Shown here: positions 1 to 7,402 of the stretch, piece by piece | Position numbering within the stretch: position 1 is the stretch's first letter | Layout: each line of letters begins with the position of its first letter | Source: a virus | DNA length: 64,000 nucleotides | Reading direction: 5' to 3' (one strand) | Virus record (IMG/VR): IMGVR_UViG_3300011116_001123 | Location: 1-64,000 of that record | Position numbers and translations under genes: made by a program | The notes under the pieces: generated by a model | Database searches by the model: none | Told to the model about the DNA's origin: nothing | Seen by the model: only the letters and a program-made list of their open reading frames with translations

Positions 1-1174
1 AAGATGCTTGTCCATAGTTATTTACTGTCAATACAACCCACTCAACCTCTCCTGAAACAGTTCTTGCATCAGTTGAAACCCAAGTAGGAACATTCATATA
101 ACCACCGCTTCCTTGTGTATAACCTTCAGGAACTGTAGTTATATTGTCGATTCCAACGACTTGAGCCAATAATTTTGGTAAGTCACCACCATCTATATTT
201 TTGTTTCTATTGATGTCAGCGGCATACAAAGATTGACCTGTATTGATTACAGTTCCTTTACTACCATCAAGACCCATAGTTGTGAATTCTGATTGTGCTG
301 AGGTGAAATCAGATACGCTGATTGCTCCATTATATATGGTGTTTAATTTGTCTGATTCGTGTTGAACAGTAACCTCATAAACTTTATTTTCAGATAAAAG
401 GGATTGGTTAATATCGACATTCCCATTTGTTAATATTGGGAATGACTGAACAGTATTGGTGACCGTGTCCCTAAATGCAACTTTGAGACCTGATATGTTG
501 AAAAGGTTCGAATTGACATCAACTTTCGCTGTGACAAGTTTTCCTGTATTTTGATTCAAAATAACATCAGTTGTCAATGGAGTTTCCATTATTGTAGAAA
601 CTTGTTGCCCATTTCCATTCCATCCAGCTGCAAAATTCAACTTTATCGGATTAAATGTTGTTGCCGTAGAAGTTGGTTTTACTCTGAATCTGATGACCAA
701 GAAATTCTCGTAATTTGTATTATTAACACCAGAATTACTTGCCCAAGTAATCATGGCTCTTATAATGGTATTATTTGAACTTTGGTTGAAAGTATATCCC
801 GCGGTTTGAAACCTCGTGGTTCCGTTTGTGTTGGTTGAATTTCCAACATATGAATATCCAGGATAATTCTGAAATGATATTTGTGGGTTTGAATTAACAG
901 GTAAAATTCCTCCACTGCCTACAACTCCAGTGTGATTGATCGTAATTAAATCGAAGTGACTTTTATCATATTCCAAATCAAACAATACTTGTTTGATTAC
1001 GTTGTCACCATTTCCATTGGCAACCACAATAACATTAAACTCATCACCTCTGTCTATGACTTGATTATTCAAATCTGAGATGACCTTGTCACTTGGAAAT
1101 TTGAATTTCATATTGGATTGACCAAATGACACAAATGATGTAATCAGTAAAGCAAATAATAGTGTATATCTCAT
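1..1174 (-). CDS. Secreted cohesin/dockerin-like protein, partial (runs off left edge)
   Basis: An open frame starts at ATG 1174-1172 and runs without a stop to the window edge, so about 391 residues are visible and the C-terminus is missing. It opens with a signal peptide (M-R-Y-T-L-L-F-A-L-L, ending F-G-Q-S). Residues about 35-75 resemble a cohesin-type beta-sandwich (VIVVANGNG, then VLFDLEYDKSHFDL). Near residue 320 is a dockerin/EF-hand-type calcium loop, ADINRNKNIDGGD. I infer an exported or virion-surface adhesion protein. It starts 2 bases after the stop of the next upstream gene, so both are probably one transcription unit. The cohesin and dockerin calls rest on motif reading only. 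Confidence 0.7.
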   Translation of the reverse strand, partial: MRYTLLFALLITSFVSFGQSNMKFKFPSDKVISDLNNQVIDRGDEFNVIVVANGNGDNVIKQVLFDLEYDKSHFDLITINHTGVVGSGGILPVNSNPQISFQNYPGYSYVGNSTNTNGTTRFQTAGYTFNQSSNNTIIRAMITWASNSGVNNTNYENFLVIRFRVKPTSTATTFNPIKLNFAAGWNGNGQQVSTIMETPLTTDVILNQNTGKLVTAKVDVNSNLFNISGLKVAFRDTVTNTVQSFPILTNGNVDINQSLLSENKVYEVTVQHESDKLNTIYNGAISVSDFTSAQSEFTTMGLDGSKGTVINTGQSLYAADINRNKNIDGGDLPKLLAQVVGIDNITTVPEGYTQGSGGYMNVPTWVSTDARTVSGEVEWVVLTVNNYGQAS

Positions 1175-1175
1175 T

Positions 1176-1670
1176 TTAGTTGTTTTCAAATAATTGATTC
1201 ACCAAGACACCCGATGCTTTCTTCAAAGCATTACTCAAAGATTGTTGATTGAAGTTTCCTCCATTGTCTACTATCAAGGTCGACATGGAAATTTCAGATG
1301 ACTCTTCTTCTACAACAATTTCTTTGGTTTTTTTCCCATCAACTTTCAAAACACCTTTCAATCGAATTACAACTGACTCCTTATCCTTGTGGATTACAGA
1401 AAAATTTGACTTAGTTTTTAACACATCCAAATACACAATTTCCACAACCAACTTAGTGGATGAGTCAGGATCTAAATCAAAATTTTGTTCTTGTAAAAAC
1501 TCCTCAATGATATTTCTGACACCGAATTCTAAATTTCGATTACCAGCAAGATTTCCAATCTGAATCTTGTTAGAAACAGATTCAACCCATATAACATCAT
1601 TGTTTTGTAAGGTGGGGTGAGGCATTGCAAATTGCAAAATGCTCACCAAAAGGAGTATAAGCAAATTCAT
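1176..1670 (-). CDS. Secreted protein of unknown function
   Basis: 164 residues with a clear N-terminal signal peptide (MNLLILLLVSILQFAMP). The mature part alternates beta-rich and charged stretches (LVVEIVYLDVLKTKSNFSV; KEIVVEEESS), a pattern seen in small periplasmic or outer-membrane-associated proteins, but I recognise no family. Its stop lies 1 base from the start of the cohesin/dockerin-like gene, suggesting cotranscription and a shared envelope or virion-surface role. Confidence 0.7.
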   Translation of the reverse strand: MNLLILLLVSILQFAMPHPTLQNNDVIWVESVSNKIQIGNLAGNRNLEFGVRNIIEEFLQEQNFDLDPDSSTKLVVEIVYLDVLKTKSNFSVIHKDKESVVIRLKGVLKVDGKKTKEIVVEEESSEISMSTLIVDNGGNFNQQSLSNALKKASGVLVNQLFENN

Positions 1671-1765
1671 TCGATAGTATCTTGGTTACTATAAATACTC
1701 AAAAAAGAGTATTCGGGCCAAAAATTTTATTATTTTATTCTATTAACCCTATCCGTTTTTTTGAA

Positions 1766-1773
1766 TATTTATG
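1766..1773 (+). promoter_or_regulatory. Late-type box TATTTATG before the GH19 endolysin
   Basis: TATTTATG on the coding strand ends 19 bases before the ATG at 1793. It belongs to the TATTTATn box found before most tagged genes here, which fits late expression of a lysis gene. Confidence 0.5.
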
Positions 1774-1792
1774 AAAATAAACATAAATTACT

Positions 1793-2620
1793 ATGATACT
1801 AAAGAATGGGTCTAAGGGAGAAGACGTTAAAAAACTCCAAGCGAAATTAGGTTTAGTAGCCGACGGGGTTTTCGGGTCTGGAACCGAAGCAGCGGTAAAA
1901 AAATGGCAAGCCGCAAACGGATTAACTGCTGACGGTATTGTTGGCGAAGGAACTTGGACAAAGATGTTCGGAGAAAAACAACTTATCACAGAACCATCAA
2001 CTCCAATAGTTAATGCTGGTCCTTTGAAGTTGGAAAACCTTAAAGGTCACATCCCTGATGCGGTCATTGCTCAGATTCCTGATGCAGCTAAAAAATTCAA
2101 CATTTCTAATCCATTACGTTTGGCACACTTCTTGGCTCAGTGTGGTCATGAATCTGCTGGATTCAAAGCGGTTCAAGAAAACTTGAACTACTCTGCCGAT
2201 GGTTTGAAAAAAATATTCCCTAAGTATTTCCCTGGTAATCTTGCTGAAGGTTATGCAAGAAACCCTGAGAAGATTGCTTCCAAAGTTTATGGAGGTAGAA
2301 TGGGTAATGGAGATGAAACAACCAAAGAAGGTTTCAAATTTAGAGGACGTGGTTACATTCAATTGACAGGAAAAGACAACTATACAAAATTTGCGAAATT
2401 TATCGGAGAAGATACAGTTGGAAATCCTGACTTAGTTGCAACAAAATATCCTTTAGCATCTGCGGCATTTTTCTTTGATTCCAACAAATTATGGGAAATC
2501 TGCGATAGAGGAGCGGATGATGCAACAGTAACTGCAGTAACAAAAAGAGTTAATGGTGGTACTATCGGTCTTGCAGATAGAATCAAACACTTCAAAGAGT
2601 ACTTTGGATTGTTGAAATAA
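1793..2620 (+). CDS. Endolysin: peptidoglycan-binding domain plus GH19 lysozyme/chitinase domain
   Basis: 275 residues. Residues 1-60 form a peptidoglycan-binding type 1 domain (KNGSKGEDVKKLQAKLG; DGVFGSGTEAAVKKWQ; DGIVGEGTW). Residues about 85-275 are a glycoside hydrolase 19 domain: LAHFLAQCGHESAGF carries the candidate catalytic Glu, followed by FKFRGRGYIQLTGKDNY and LASAAFFF. The family cleaves the glycan of peptidoglycan or chitin. There is no signal peptide and no head tag, so it probably acts from the cytoplasm at lysis with a holin, unlike the tagged lysozyme at 27928. The start fits the late-type box at 1766. Confidence 0.93.
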   Translation: MILKNGSKGEDVKKLQAKLGLVADGVFGSGTEAAVKKWQAANGLTADGIVGEGTWTKMFGEKQLITEPSTPIVNAGPLKLENLKGHIPDAVIAQIPDAAKKFNISNPLRLAHFLAQCGHESAGFKAVQENLNYSADGLKKIFPKYFPGNLAEGYARNPEKIASKVYGGRMGNGDETTKEGFKFRGRGYIQLTGKDNYTKFAKFIGEDTVGNPDLVATKYPLASAAFFFDSNKLWEICDRGADDATVTAVTKRVNGGTIGLADRIKHFKEYFGLLK

Positions 2621-2666
2621 AAGTTGAAAATAAACCTCAACAATTTTAATTATTTATTCTTGTGGG

Positions 2667-2697
2667 TTTCGCAGAGTAAATTTTTATTGTATCTTTG
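2667..2697 (+). promoter_or_regulatory. Bacteroidota-type promoter TTTC-N19-TATCTTTG
   Basis: TATCTTTG at 2690-2697 matches the Bacteroidota -7 consensus TAnnTTTG, and TTTC at 2667-2670 lies 19 bases upstream, the expected -33 spacing. It precedes the gene at 2714. Confidence 0.6.
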
Positions 2698-2713
2698 TTG
2701 TAAATAAATAACC

Positions 2714-2953
2714 ATGATGACAATGAATATGACTTCCGCAATCAAAGATTTCAAATGGGTATTAAAACTACTCCAATCTTCGAAGAGTAAAGCACATTTA
2801 GACACAACACTTCGGTGTTTCAATCTTTGGGAAAACAAACATACCAAAGATAAACTCACTGAAGCAGATGCTGATGCGGTAAAACATATGAGATATCAAT
2901 TTTGGTGTTTTTTCAAAAATAAAAATTCAAGATTTGGACTCTTACCAAAGTAA
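2714..2953 (+). CDS. Small protein of unknown function
   Basis: 79 residues, basic and helical, Trp/Phe-rich near the end (YQFWCFFKNKNSRFG). I do not recognise the family. It stands alone on the plus strand behind a host-type promoter, which suggests early expression. Met residues at codons 1, 2, 4 and 6 leave the exact start uncertain. Confidence 0.6.
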   Translation: MMTMNMTSAIKDFKWVLKLLQSSKSKAHLDTTLRCFNLWENKHTKDKLTEADADAVKHMRYQFWCFFKNKNSRFGLLPK

Positions 2954-3056
2954 AAAAATTACTCTGTGCATATCGTGAATCGAATTTTTTTGAAAATTTA
3001 CATATTTATTTACACAATCGCTCACAAAGTGAGTGTTCTCATATATCCCTTTATTT

Positions 3057-3090
3057 AAGACCCACATTTTTTGGTGGGTCTTATTTTTTT
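3057..3090. terminator. Bidirectional intrinsic terminator
   Basis: A perfect 9-bp stem, AAGACCCAC (3057-3065) with GTGGGTCTT (3074-3082), is followed by a T-run. It separates the gene ending at 2953 from the next promoter. Confidence 0.75.
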
Positions 3091-3101
3091 TACTATATTT
3101 G
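3070..3101 (+). promoter_or_regulatory. Bacteroidota-type promoter TTTG-N20-TATATTTG
   Basis: TATATTTG at 3094-3101 with TTTG at 3070-3073. It lies 20 bases before the ATG at 3121 and partly overlaps the terminator hairpin. Confidence 0.6.
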
Positions 3102-3120
3102 TATATTAAATCTAAAGACT

Positions 3121-3621
3121 ATGAACTGGAAAAACCTAACTTATCCAATCCGAAGAAAATACCAACAAATCAAACGAGTAATCGACTTTTTACCGATTAT
3201 TTGGAATGGATTCGATTTTGATTACACCTATTCAATTCAACTTTTCAAGAAACAACTCGAAAGACAAGCAAAGTATTTCGAGTCGGGTAAATCATATTCA
3301 GAAAGGGCAGACCAAAATGTGTCAAGAATCAGAACCGCAATTCGTTTGATGGATAAAGTTTATGATGAAGAATATTCCACAGAATGGCCCGATATACTCA
3401 GAGAGAAATACGGAGATGATGTTTTAGATTGGGATTGGGAAGAAACAAGTCAAGGAAGTGGTCTTTCTTATCACAGATGGAAGTTTGAAACTTGGGATAA
3501 TGCCGAAGAAATTAGACAAATGAAACTCGACCTGATTAGTAAAGGAGAGGCAAAACAAAAGAACGCCGAAGAATTATTATGGAAATTTATAGGGCACAAT
3601 ATTCGTTACTGGTGGGATTGA
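3121..3621 (+). CDS. Protein of unknown function, Trp/Asp-rich C-terminal half
   Basis: 166 residues. The N-terminal part is basic and helical (YPIRRKYQQIKRVI). The middle is acidic and Trp-rich (DVLDWDWEETSQGSG), and the protein ends in NIRYWWD. No membrane segment. I recognise no family. It is the first gene of a four-gene plus-strand group with the small gene at 3623, the phosphoesterase at 3751 and the gene at 4433, all behind one host-type promoter. Confidence 0.75.
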   Translation: MNWKNLTYPIRRKYQQIKRVIDFLPIIWNGFDFDYTYSIQLFKKQLERQAKYFESGKSYSERADQNVSRIRTAIRLMDKVYDEEYSTEWPDILREKYGDDVLDWDWEETSQGSGLSYHRWKFETWDNAEEIRQMKLDLISKGEAKQKNAEELLWKFIGHNIRYWWD

Positions 3622-3622
3622 T

Positions 3623-3754
3623 ATGAAAATATATGAAATTTACGGGCAAATCTATCTTTTCCCATTTGTGAAAATAACCCATACCAAAAAACTCAATGGT
3701 GATTTGGAATTCATCATTGGTTGGTTGAAGTGGGAATTGACAATAAAATTATGA
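3623..3754 (+). CDS. 43-residue protein, ATGA-overlapped with the phosphoesterase gene
   Basis: A 43-codon frame starting MKIYEIYGQIYLFPF, with a Trp-rich end (IIGWLKWELTIKL). Its stop overlaps the ATG of the next gene as ATGA (3751-3754) and it follows the previous stop by 1 base. That spacing argues it is translated. Function unknown. Confidence 0.6.
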   Translation: MKIYEIYGQIYLFPFVKITHTKKLNGDLEFIIGWLKWELTIKL

Positions 3755-4431
3755 AAAAGAAAATAACATTCATCTCTGACACTCACAACAAACACAAACA
3801 CCTTACAAGTAAGGGGATGGGAAATATATTGGGTAGTGGAGATATACTCGTACACGCAGGAGACTGCACAAGTATGGGATATAAACATGAAATCGAACAG
3901 TTTTTGGAATGGTTTTCAAATACTGATTTCAAACATAAAATTTTCATTGCCGGAAATCACGATTTCGGATTCGAACAACAAACCGATATAGCGCAAGTAT
4001 ATAAAGACTTAGGAGTAATCTATTTGTTTGATAATGAAGTTACCATAGATGGAATAAAGTTTTATGGAAGTCCTTGGCAACCTGAATTCCACAATTGGGC
4101 GTTCAATCTGTCAAGAGGAGAAGAATTGGCAGAAAAATGGGAACAAATTCCAAATGATGTTGATGTTCTAATCACTCACGGACCAGCTTATGGAATCTTG
4201 GATTACGCTCCAATAGGTGGTCATGTTGGTTGTGAAGAATTATATCGCAAGATTGTGGAGGTGAAACCTAAAATTCACGTTTGTGGTCACATTCACGATG
4301 GATATGGGCAAAAAACTATGGGTGGAATTGAATTTCTTAATGCTTCAGTTCTAAACGAAAGATATGAATATGCTCACAAACCAATTGTTGTAGAATACGA
4401 TACTGAAACAAAAGAAATTAATTATATCTAA
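3751..4431 (+). CDS. Calcineurin-like metallophosphoesterase
   Basis: About 226 residues from the ATG at 3751, which is chosen over an upstream start because of the ATGA overlap. All five metal-binding blocks are present: SDTHNKH, HAGDCT, GNHDFG, THGPAYGILD and CGHIHDGYG. The family is a binuclear-metal phosphoesterase; the substrate cannot be read from sequence. It is encoded 1 base before the DHDL-type gene at 4433, so nucleotide or nucleic-acid processing is plausible but inferred. Confidence 0.9.
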   Translation: MKKKITFISDTHNKHKHLTSKGMGNILGSGDILVHAGDCTSMGYKHEIEQFLEWFSNTDFKHKIFIAGNHDFGFEQQTDIAQVYKDLGVIYLFDNEVTIDGIKFYGSPWQPEFHNWAFNLSRGEELAEKWEQIPNDVDVLITHGPAYGILDYAPIGGHVGCEELYRKIVEVKPKIHVCGHIHDGYGQKTMGGIEFLNASVLNERYEYAHKPIVVEYDTETKEINYI

Positions 4432-4432
4432 A

Positions 4433-4849
4433 ATGAAAAAAATGTATAAGGTCTATTTGGATGATGTCAGAACTCCATTAGATAATGATTGGGAAATTGC
4501 AAGAAATTATGACCAATTCGTAGAAATAATCCAAAGGTTGGGATTGGAAAATATTGAAGTAATTTCTTTGGACCACGATTTGGACGACTCGGCAATTGCG
4601 GAATATTACGCCAATGCCAAACCAAATAACACCTTGAACTATGACAACATTTTGGAGAAGACAGGTATGGATTGTTGTAAGTTTTTGGTTCAGGAAAGTA
4701 TGGACACTAACATTTCTTTACCTCAAGTTTATGTTCATTCGTCCAATCCACCAGGTAGAGAAAATATGATGGGGTTAATCAACAATTATTTGAAAAGTTG
4801 CGGATTACCTGAAACCTGTGAAAGAAAAATTGTGAAGTTCAGTGTATAA
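4433..4849 (+). CDS. Receiver-like LDDxR...DHDL family protein
   Basis: 138 residues. The N-terminus YKVYLDDVRTPLD and later ISLDHDLDDSA match the phage and bacterial family with an LDD-x-R start and a DHDL motif, which I recall being described as a receiver-like cyclic-phosphate-processing domain. The acidic triad LDD/DHD would fit metal binding. Cotranscribed with the phosphoesterase at 3751. Confidence 0.65.
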   Translation: MKKMYKVYLDDVRTPLDNDWEIARNYDQFVEIIQRLGLENIEVISLDHDLDDSAIAEYYANAKPNNTLNYDNILEKTGMDCCKFLVQESMDTNISLPQVYVHSSNPPGRENMMGLINNYLKSCGLPETCERKIVKFSV

Positions 4850-4851
4850 AA

Positions 4852-4875
4852 AAAAGATGGAGAAATCCATCTTTT
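4852..4875. terminator. Bidirectional terminator between convergent genes
   Basis: A 10-bp stem AAAAGATGGA/TCCATCTTTT closes a GAAA tetraloop, with A- and T-runs outside. It sits between convergent genes ending at 4849 and 4874. Confidence 0.8.
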
Positions 4876-5086
4876 ATTTTTTTGTTCGTGTACGTTTTCT
4901 CGCTTCCTGAGCCAAATCCCCTAAAGTTTTCTTTTTCTGTTCTGTAGGATGTTTGTATCCTGCCTTGTATTTGAATTCTACAGATACGGGCCCATTTCTA
5001 TTAATATCCGAATTGTACTTAAAAACAGATATTGATTCCTCATCTTCGAATGTAATCTCCCACTTTGTTGTTCCTGATGTTCTCAT
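4874..5086 (-). CDS. Small basic protein of unknown function
   Basis: 70 residues. The first two thirds look like a small beta sheet (KWEITFEDEESISVF; VSVEFKYKAG) and the C-terminus is a basic tail (QEARKRTRTKK). A host-type -7 box TATCTTTG (plus-strand 5091-5098) lies 4 bases before the start, so the mRNA would be nearly leaderless. No family recognised. Confidence 0.65.
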   Translation of the reverse strand: MRTSGTTKWEITFEDEESISVFKYNSDINRNGPVSVEFKYKAGYKHPTEQKKKTLGDLAQEARKRTRTKK

Positions 5087-5090
5087 AGAA

Positions 5091-5098
5091 CAAAGATA
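5091..5098 (-). promoter_or_regulatory. Host-type -7 box TATCTTTG
   Basis: Matches TAnnTTTG on the minus strand directly before the gene starting at 5086. No clear -33 element is visible. Confidence 0.4.
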
Positions 5099-5112
5099 CT
5101 CAACTTTTTCAT

Positions 5113-5148
5113 AAAAAAAACCCCCACTCTTTCGGGTGGGGATTTTTT
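5113..5148 (-). terminator. Intrinsic terminator after the holin-like gene
   Basis: CCCCAC/GTGGGG stem with an 8-base T-run on the minus strand, starting 2 bases past the stop at 5150. Confidence 0.75.
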
Positions 5149-5149
5149 G

Positions 5150-5401
5150 TTACTCTTCGATTGAGTCTGACTTACCTTTGTTAATCCACTTGTCGACAGA
5201 ACCGATTCCAAAGGAACCAAGAACTAACCACAAGAATGAATTAAAGATAAATTCGTTAATCACAAGATCTTTCCCTAAAGTTCCTGTTACGATGTCGGCA
5301 ATAGCGAATCCAGCCATCATTAAGAAAGCTAAGAAACCTACAACACTTTTTTCATTGATTGAGTTGTTGTCATTGAACAACTGAGATAAGAATTTTTTCA
5401 T
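5150..5401 (-). CDS. Small two-helix membrane protein, holin-like
   Basis: 83 residues. Two hydrophobic segments, about residues 20-40 (VVGFLAFLMMAGFAIADIV) and 50-70 (FIFNSFLWLVLGSFGIG), flank a short loop. The C-terminus is charged (KWINKGKSDSIEE). Size and topology fit a class II holin or a similar phage membrane protein, but holins cannot be assigned from sequence alone. A TATTTATT box lies upstream. The next gene upstream is the tail-type protein. Confidence 0.6.
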   Translation of the reverse strand: MKKFLSQLFNDNNSINEKSVVGFLAFLMMAGFAIADIVTGTLGKDLVINEFIFNSFLWLVLGSFGIGSVDKWINKGKSDSIEE

Positions 5402-5458
5402 AGTATTTTGGTAATTTACTTACCAATAAATATCAGAGAAAACCTATAACTTTAGTTG

Positions 5459-6589
5459 TTAGAAATTTTGAGATTGCTTTATTCTTAAAATAAAATTATC
5501 AACTACAGTCTGACACTCTGCCTGAGTAACTAATTGTCCTCCGTTTTTACTCAATAAAGTTTTAATTGTCAAAATATTTTGTGTACCTGCACCTGTCGTG
5601 TAAAGATATCCTCCACAACCCCCAACATTAGTTGGTTGTGCGAAAGAAGTTACAGTTCCAAATGTCGAGTTCCAATTAGGGTGACCTAATAAAATATATA
5701 AGTCACAGTGTGATGGATCTCCAGCATTGTAAGTCTCTCGGAAGAATGAGTAGACGGTAAATCCACTTACAGTTGCTCCACTATAAATTGTTCCACTAGC
5801 TAACGTTCCTCCTCCATCAGCTCCTGAATTACCTCCTGTTTGAAATCCAATAGGTAGGTTAGGACCATAAGTTTCATTGTCTCTCGATCCCAAAACTGTT
5901 AGTGGTAAATAGGTTAAACTTTGTGTTCCAGTGTATTGTTGATATCCCAAACTAATGTATCCAAAACTCGTGTCTAAAGTTTGAGTTGTTGCAGATTGAG
6001 TGTAATCAACCGCGAATGGGTATGCTCCTGGATTATAACCTCCAGTACCAACGTATTCAGTGTTTGCAACTATCCATGGTGAAGAAATATTACCATTATC
6101 ATACATGTCTCCACCTCCGTCCTCTATGAAATAACTATTACCATCCAATTGATAAGCGTAAAAACTTGGATTCCTGAATTCAGGCATGTAATTTCTTAAA
6201 TATTCTGCTATAGTTTGAAGTTCAGAATACGGTGTTTTTGGAGAATAAGATGTCCAATATCCATTTGCATTCAACCAAGTTGCGGCGTCTGTACCACCTG
6301 TAAAGCTCTGGCCAAATAAACTATTTGTATATTGAACAAAAGAGTTTTCAGTCAATAATGGACTTCTAAAAAAGCCTACAGATGCAGTCACACCCGATAA
6401 TGGTGTTGGTTGAGTATTTCCTGAAACCGACTGAGCAATGACGTATCCTAATTCTTCATCGGGTCCATTCCAATACTGTGGACTATTGGTAAATCCTGAT
6501 GTTGGGGCCCCGATTGATAAGTCCCCTATTTGAGATGTTCCTGCAATTGAGGGTCCTGGATTGTATGCGAAAGGTCTTGCTTTTGCCAT
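5459..6589 (-). CDS. Phage tail/virion-type protein
   Basis: 376 residues, Gly/Ser/Thr/Asn/Tyr-rich and low in Lys, typical of beta-structured tail or fibre proteins. It begins MAKARPFAYNPGPSI, then GTSQIGDLSIGAP and NGPDEELGYVIA, a module I recognise from phage structural proteins. A TATTTATT-type late box precedes the ATG at 6589. A receptor-facing or baseplate role is plausible but not shown. Confidence 0.7.
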   Translation of the reverse strand: MAKARPFAYNPGPSIAGTSQIGDLSIGAPTSGFTNSPQYWNGPDEELGYVIAQSVSGNTQPTPLSGVTASVGFFRSPLLTENSFVQYTNSLFGQSFTGGTDAATWLNANGYWTSYSPKTPYSELQTIAEYLRNYMPEFRNPSFYAYQLDGNSYFIEDGGGDMYDNGNISSPWIVANTEYVGTGGYNPGAYPFAVDYTQSATTQTLDTSFGYISLGYQQYTGTQSLTYLPLTVLGSRDNETYGPNLPIGFQTGGNSGADGGGTLASGTIYSGATVSGFTVYSFFRETYNAGDPSHCDLYILLGHPNWNSTFGTVTSFAQPTNVGGCGGYLYTTGAGTQNILTIKTLLSKNGGQLVTQAECQTVVDNFILRIKQSQNF

Positions 6590-6618
6590 GATTTTTTAAT
6601 AATAAATATACAGGCACT

Positions 6619-6644
6619 AAAAAAGGGGACACCGTCGTGTCCCC
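6619..6644 (-). terminator. Strong intrinsic terminator (end of a candidate RNA)
   Basis: GGGGACAC/GTGTCCCC, a perfect 8-bp stem with a CGTC loop, followed by T6 on the minus strand. No minus-strand protein gene ends here, so it must terminate a non-coding transcript from 6.65-7.07 kb. Confidence 0.75.
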
Positions 6645-6783
6645 CAATTTTCCCCGTCGAGAAAATGTAGCGTGTCTTGTTGGATTAGGCTGATCACAAA
6701 CCTCAAGGATGGATGGTCCTTTGTTTTATTTATCGTCTCAAAACATCCAATAGTGACGTGTTTAATTCTATCTTTTTCAAGGT
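6619..6783 (-). ncRNA. Candidate small RNA between a host-type -7 box and a terminator
   Basis: The minus strand from about 6777 down to 6619 holds no open frame, begins just below a TAnnTTTG box (TATCTTTG, plus-strand 6784-6791) and ends in the perfect terminator at 6619-6644. This predicts a transcript of about 155 bases. Internal pairings such as TCTCGACGGGG are visible, but I recognise no known RNA family. The missing -33 element lowers confidence. Confidence 0.35.
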
Positions 6784-6913
6784 CAAAGATACAGGAAACA
6801 ACAACTTCTAACCTCCGATACCTGATTTTACGTTTTTCTAATTTATAAAGCGGAGAAGAAATTGTGAAGGTGAGTAAGGGAAAACACCACTATCAAACAT
6901 TCCGCTATCCATT

Positions 6914-7006
6914 TGGTGGCTGGGAGTGGGTTCGAACCACTGGCTCATCGGTGTTCACCCGATTGCTCTACCATGAATTCCGAAGAACTCCTGAGCTACC
7001 ACAACC
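6914..7006 (-). tRNA. Atypical tRNA, anticodon position GAA (Phe), UUCG hairpin inserted in the D-loop
   Basis: The minus strand folds as a tRNA. D-stem GCTC/GAGC; anticodon stem ATCGG/CCGAT with loop GTGAACA (anticodon GAA by position); 5-base variable loop; T-arm AGTGG-TTCGAAC-CCACT; 3' strand CCCAGCC, discriminator A and an encoded CCA. The acceptor pairs as 7 bp only with one bulged T. The D-loop would be a normal AGATGGTA, but a 16-base hairpin (GAGTTC-TTCG-GAATTC) is inserted after AG. G32 and C37 in the anticodon loop are unusual. It may be a decayed or special-purpose tRNA, but all tRNA arms are present. Confidence 0.65.
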
Positions 7007-7019
7007 ATATTGTTTCTCA

Positions 7020-7064
7020 GGGTTTGGAACCGAGTATCTTTCATCACCTGTAAGTCCCAAACCC
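7020..7064 (-). ncRNA. 5' hairpin element preceding the tRNA-like gene
   Basis: On the minus strand GGGTTTGG (7064-7057) pairs perfectly with CCAAACCC (7027-7020) around a loop of 29 bases. It starts about 5 bases below the host-type promoter at 7069-7100, so it would be the very 5' end of the transcript that continues into the tRNA. It could protect the 5' end or be a processing or regulatory element. It contains a TTCCAAAC stretch like a T-loop but lacks the other tRNA arms. Confidence 0.4.
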
Positions 7065-7068
7065 TTTA

Positions 7069-7100
7069 CAAATATAGAAAATTGTTTTCGGACTGTCAAA
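7069..7100 (-). promoter_or_regulatory. Bacteroidota-type promoter TTTG-N20-TATATTTG for the tRNA locus
   Basis: On the minus strand TTTG (plus 7097-7100) and TATATTTG (plus 7069-7076) are 20 bases apart. The predicted start falls at the GGG that opens the 7020-7064 hairpin. Confidence 0.65.
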
Positions 7101-7166
7101 CTATTTACGAAAAAAAGCCTCCCCTTTTTTGGGGCGTTTAGGACCGTTCCAGTTATGGGACAATTT

Positions 7167-7199
7167 AAGAGAACGATTCGCTACCGTTCTCTTTTTTTT
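7167..7199 (+). terminator. Intrinsic terminator reading on the plus strand
   Basis: AAGAGAACG (7167-7175) pairs with CGTTCTCTT (7185-7193), followed by a T-run. No plus-strand gene ends nearby, so it may block read-through or end an antisense RNA of the tRNA locus. Confidence 0.6.
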
Positions 7200-7207
7200 G
7201 TTGCAAC

Positions 7208-7215
7208 TATTTATA
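7208..7215 (+). promoter_or_regulatory. Late-type box TATTTATA
   Basis: Lies 12 bases before the ATG at 7228. Confidence 0.45.
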
Positions 7216-7227
7216 GAAAAAAATAAT

Positions 7228-7365
7228 ATGGCAAAAGGTACAAAGGGTGGATCTTCATCCCAATCTCGTAAAATTTCATTTGGAAAGAAAAGAACAGGTG
7301 TTGCAAAAAAAAGTTATTCCAAATACGAGCAAAAACCTAAAAAATATTTGGGTCAGGGAAGATAA
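7228..7365 (+). CDS. Small highly basic protein
   Basis: 45 residues starting MAKGTKGGSSSQSRK and rich in Lys, Arg, Gly and Ser, with no hydrophobic core. It looks like a nucleic-acid-binding or virion DNA-condensing peptide, but this is inference. The ATG at 7228 is chosen because a TATTTATA box precedes it and the frame upstream runs through the terminator hairpin. Confidence 0.6.
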   Translation: MAKGTKGGSSSQSRKISFGKKRTGVAKKSYSKYEQKPKKYLGQGR

Positions 7366-7402
7366 ACCGAGTTTTTTTATTTTTTTTTAATATATTTTTA
7401 TC

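Noticed and set aside
551-778. 75-residue plus-strand frame inside the cohesin/dockerin-like gene
   Set aside because: It is a shadow of the long minus-strand coding frame, which has a signal peptide and clear motifs.
7020-7064. Second tRNA from the TTCCAAAC stretch
   Set aside because: A T-loop-like stretch is present but there is no D-arm or anticodon arm; it is better described as a simple 8-bp hairpin.
6864-7226. 120-residue plus-strand frame over the tRNA locus
   Set aside because: It is antisense to the tRNA and crosses a terminator, with no promoter or start context.
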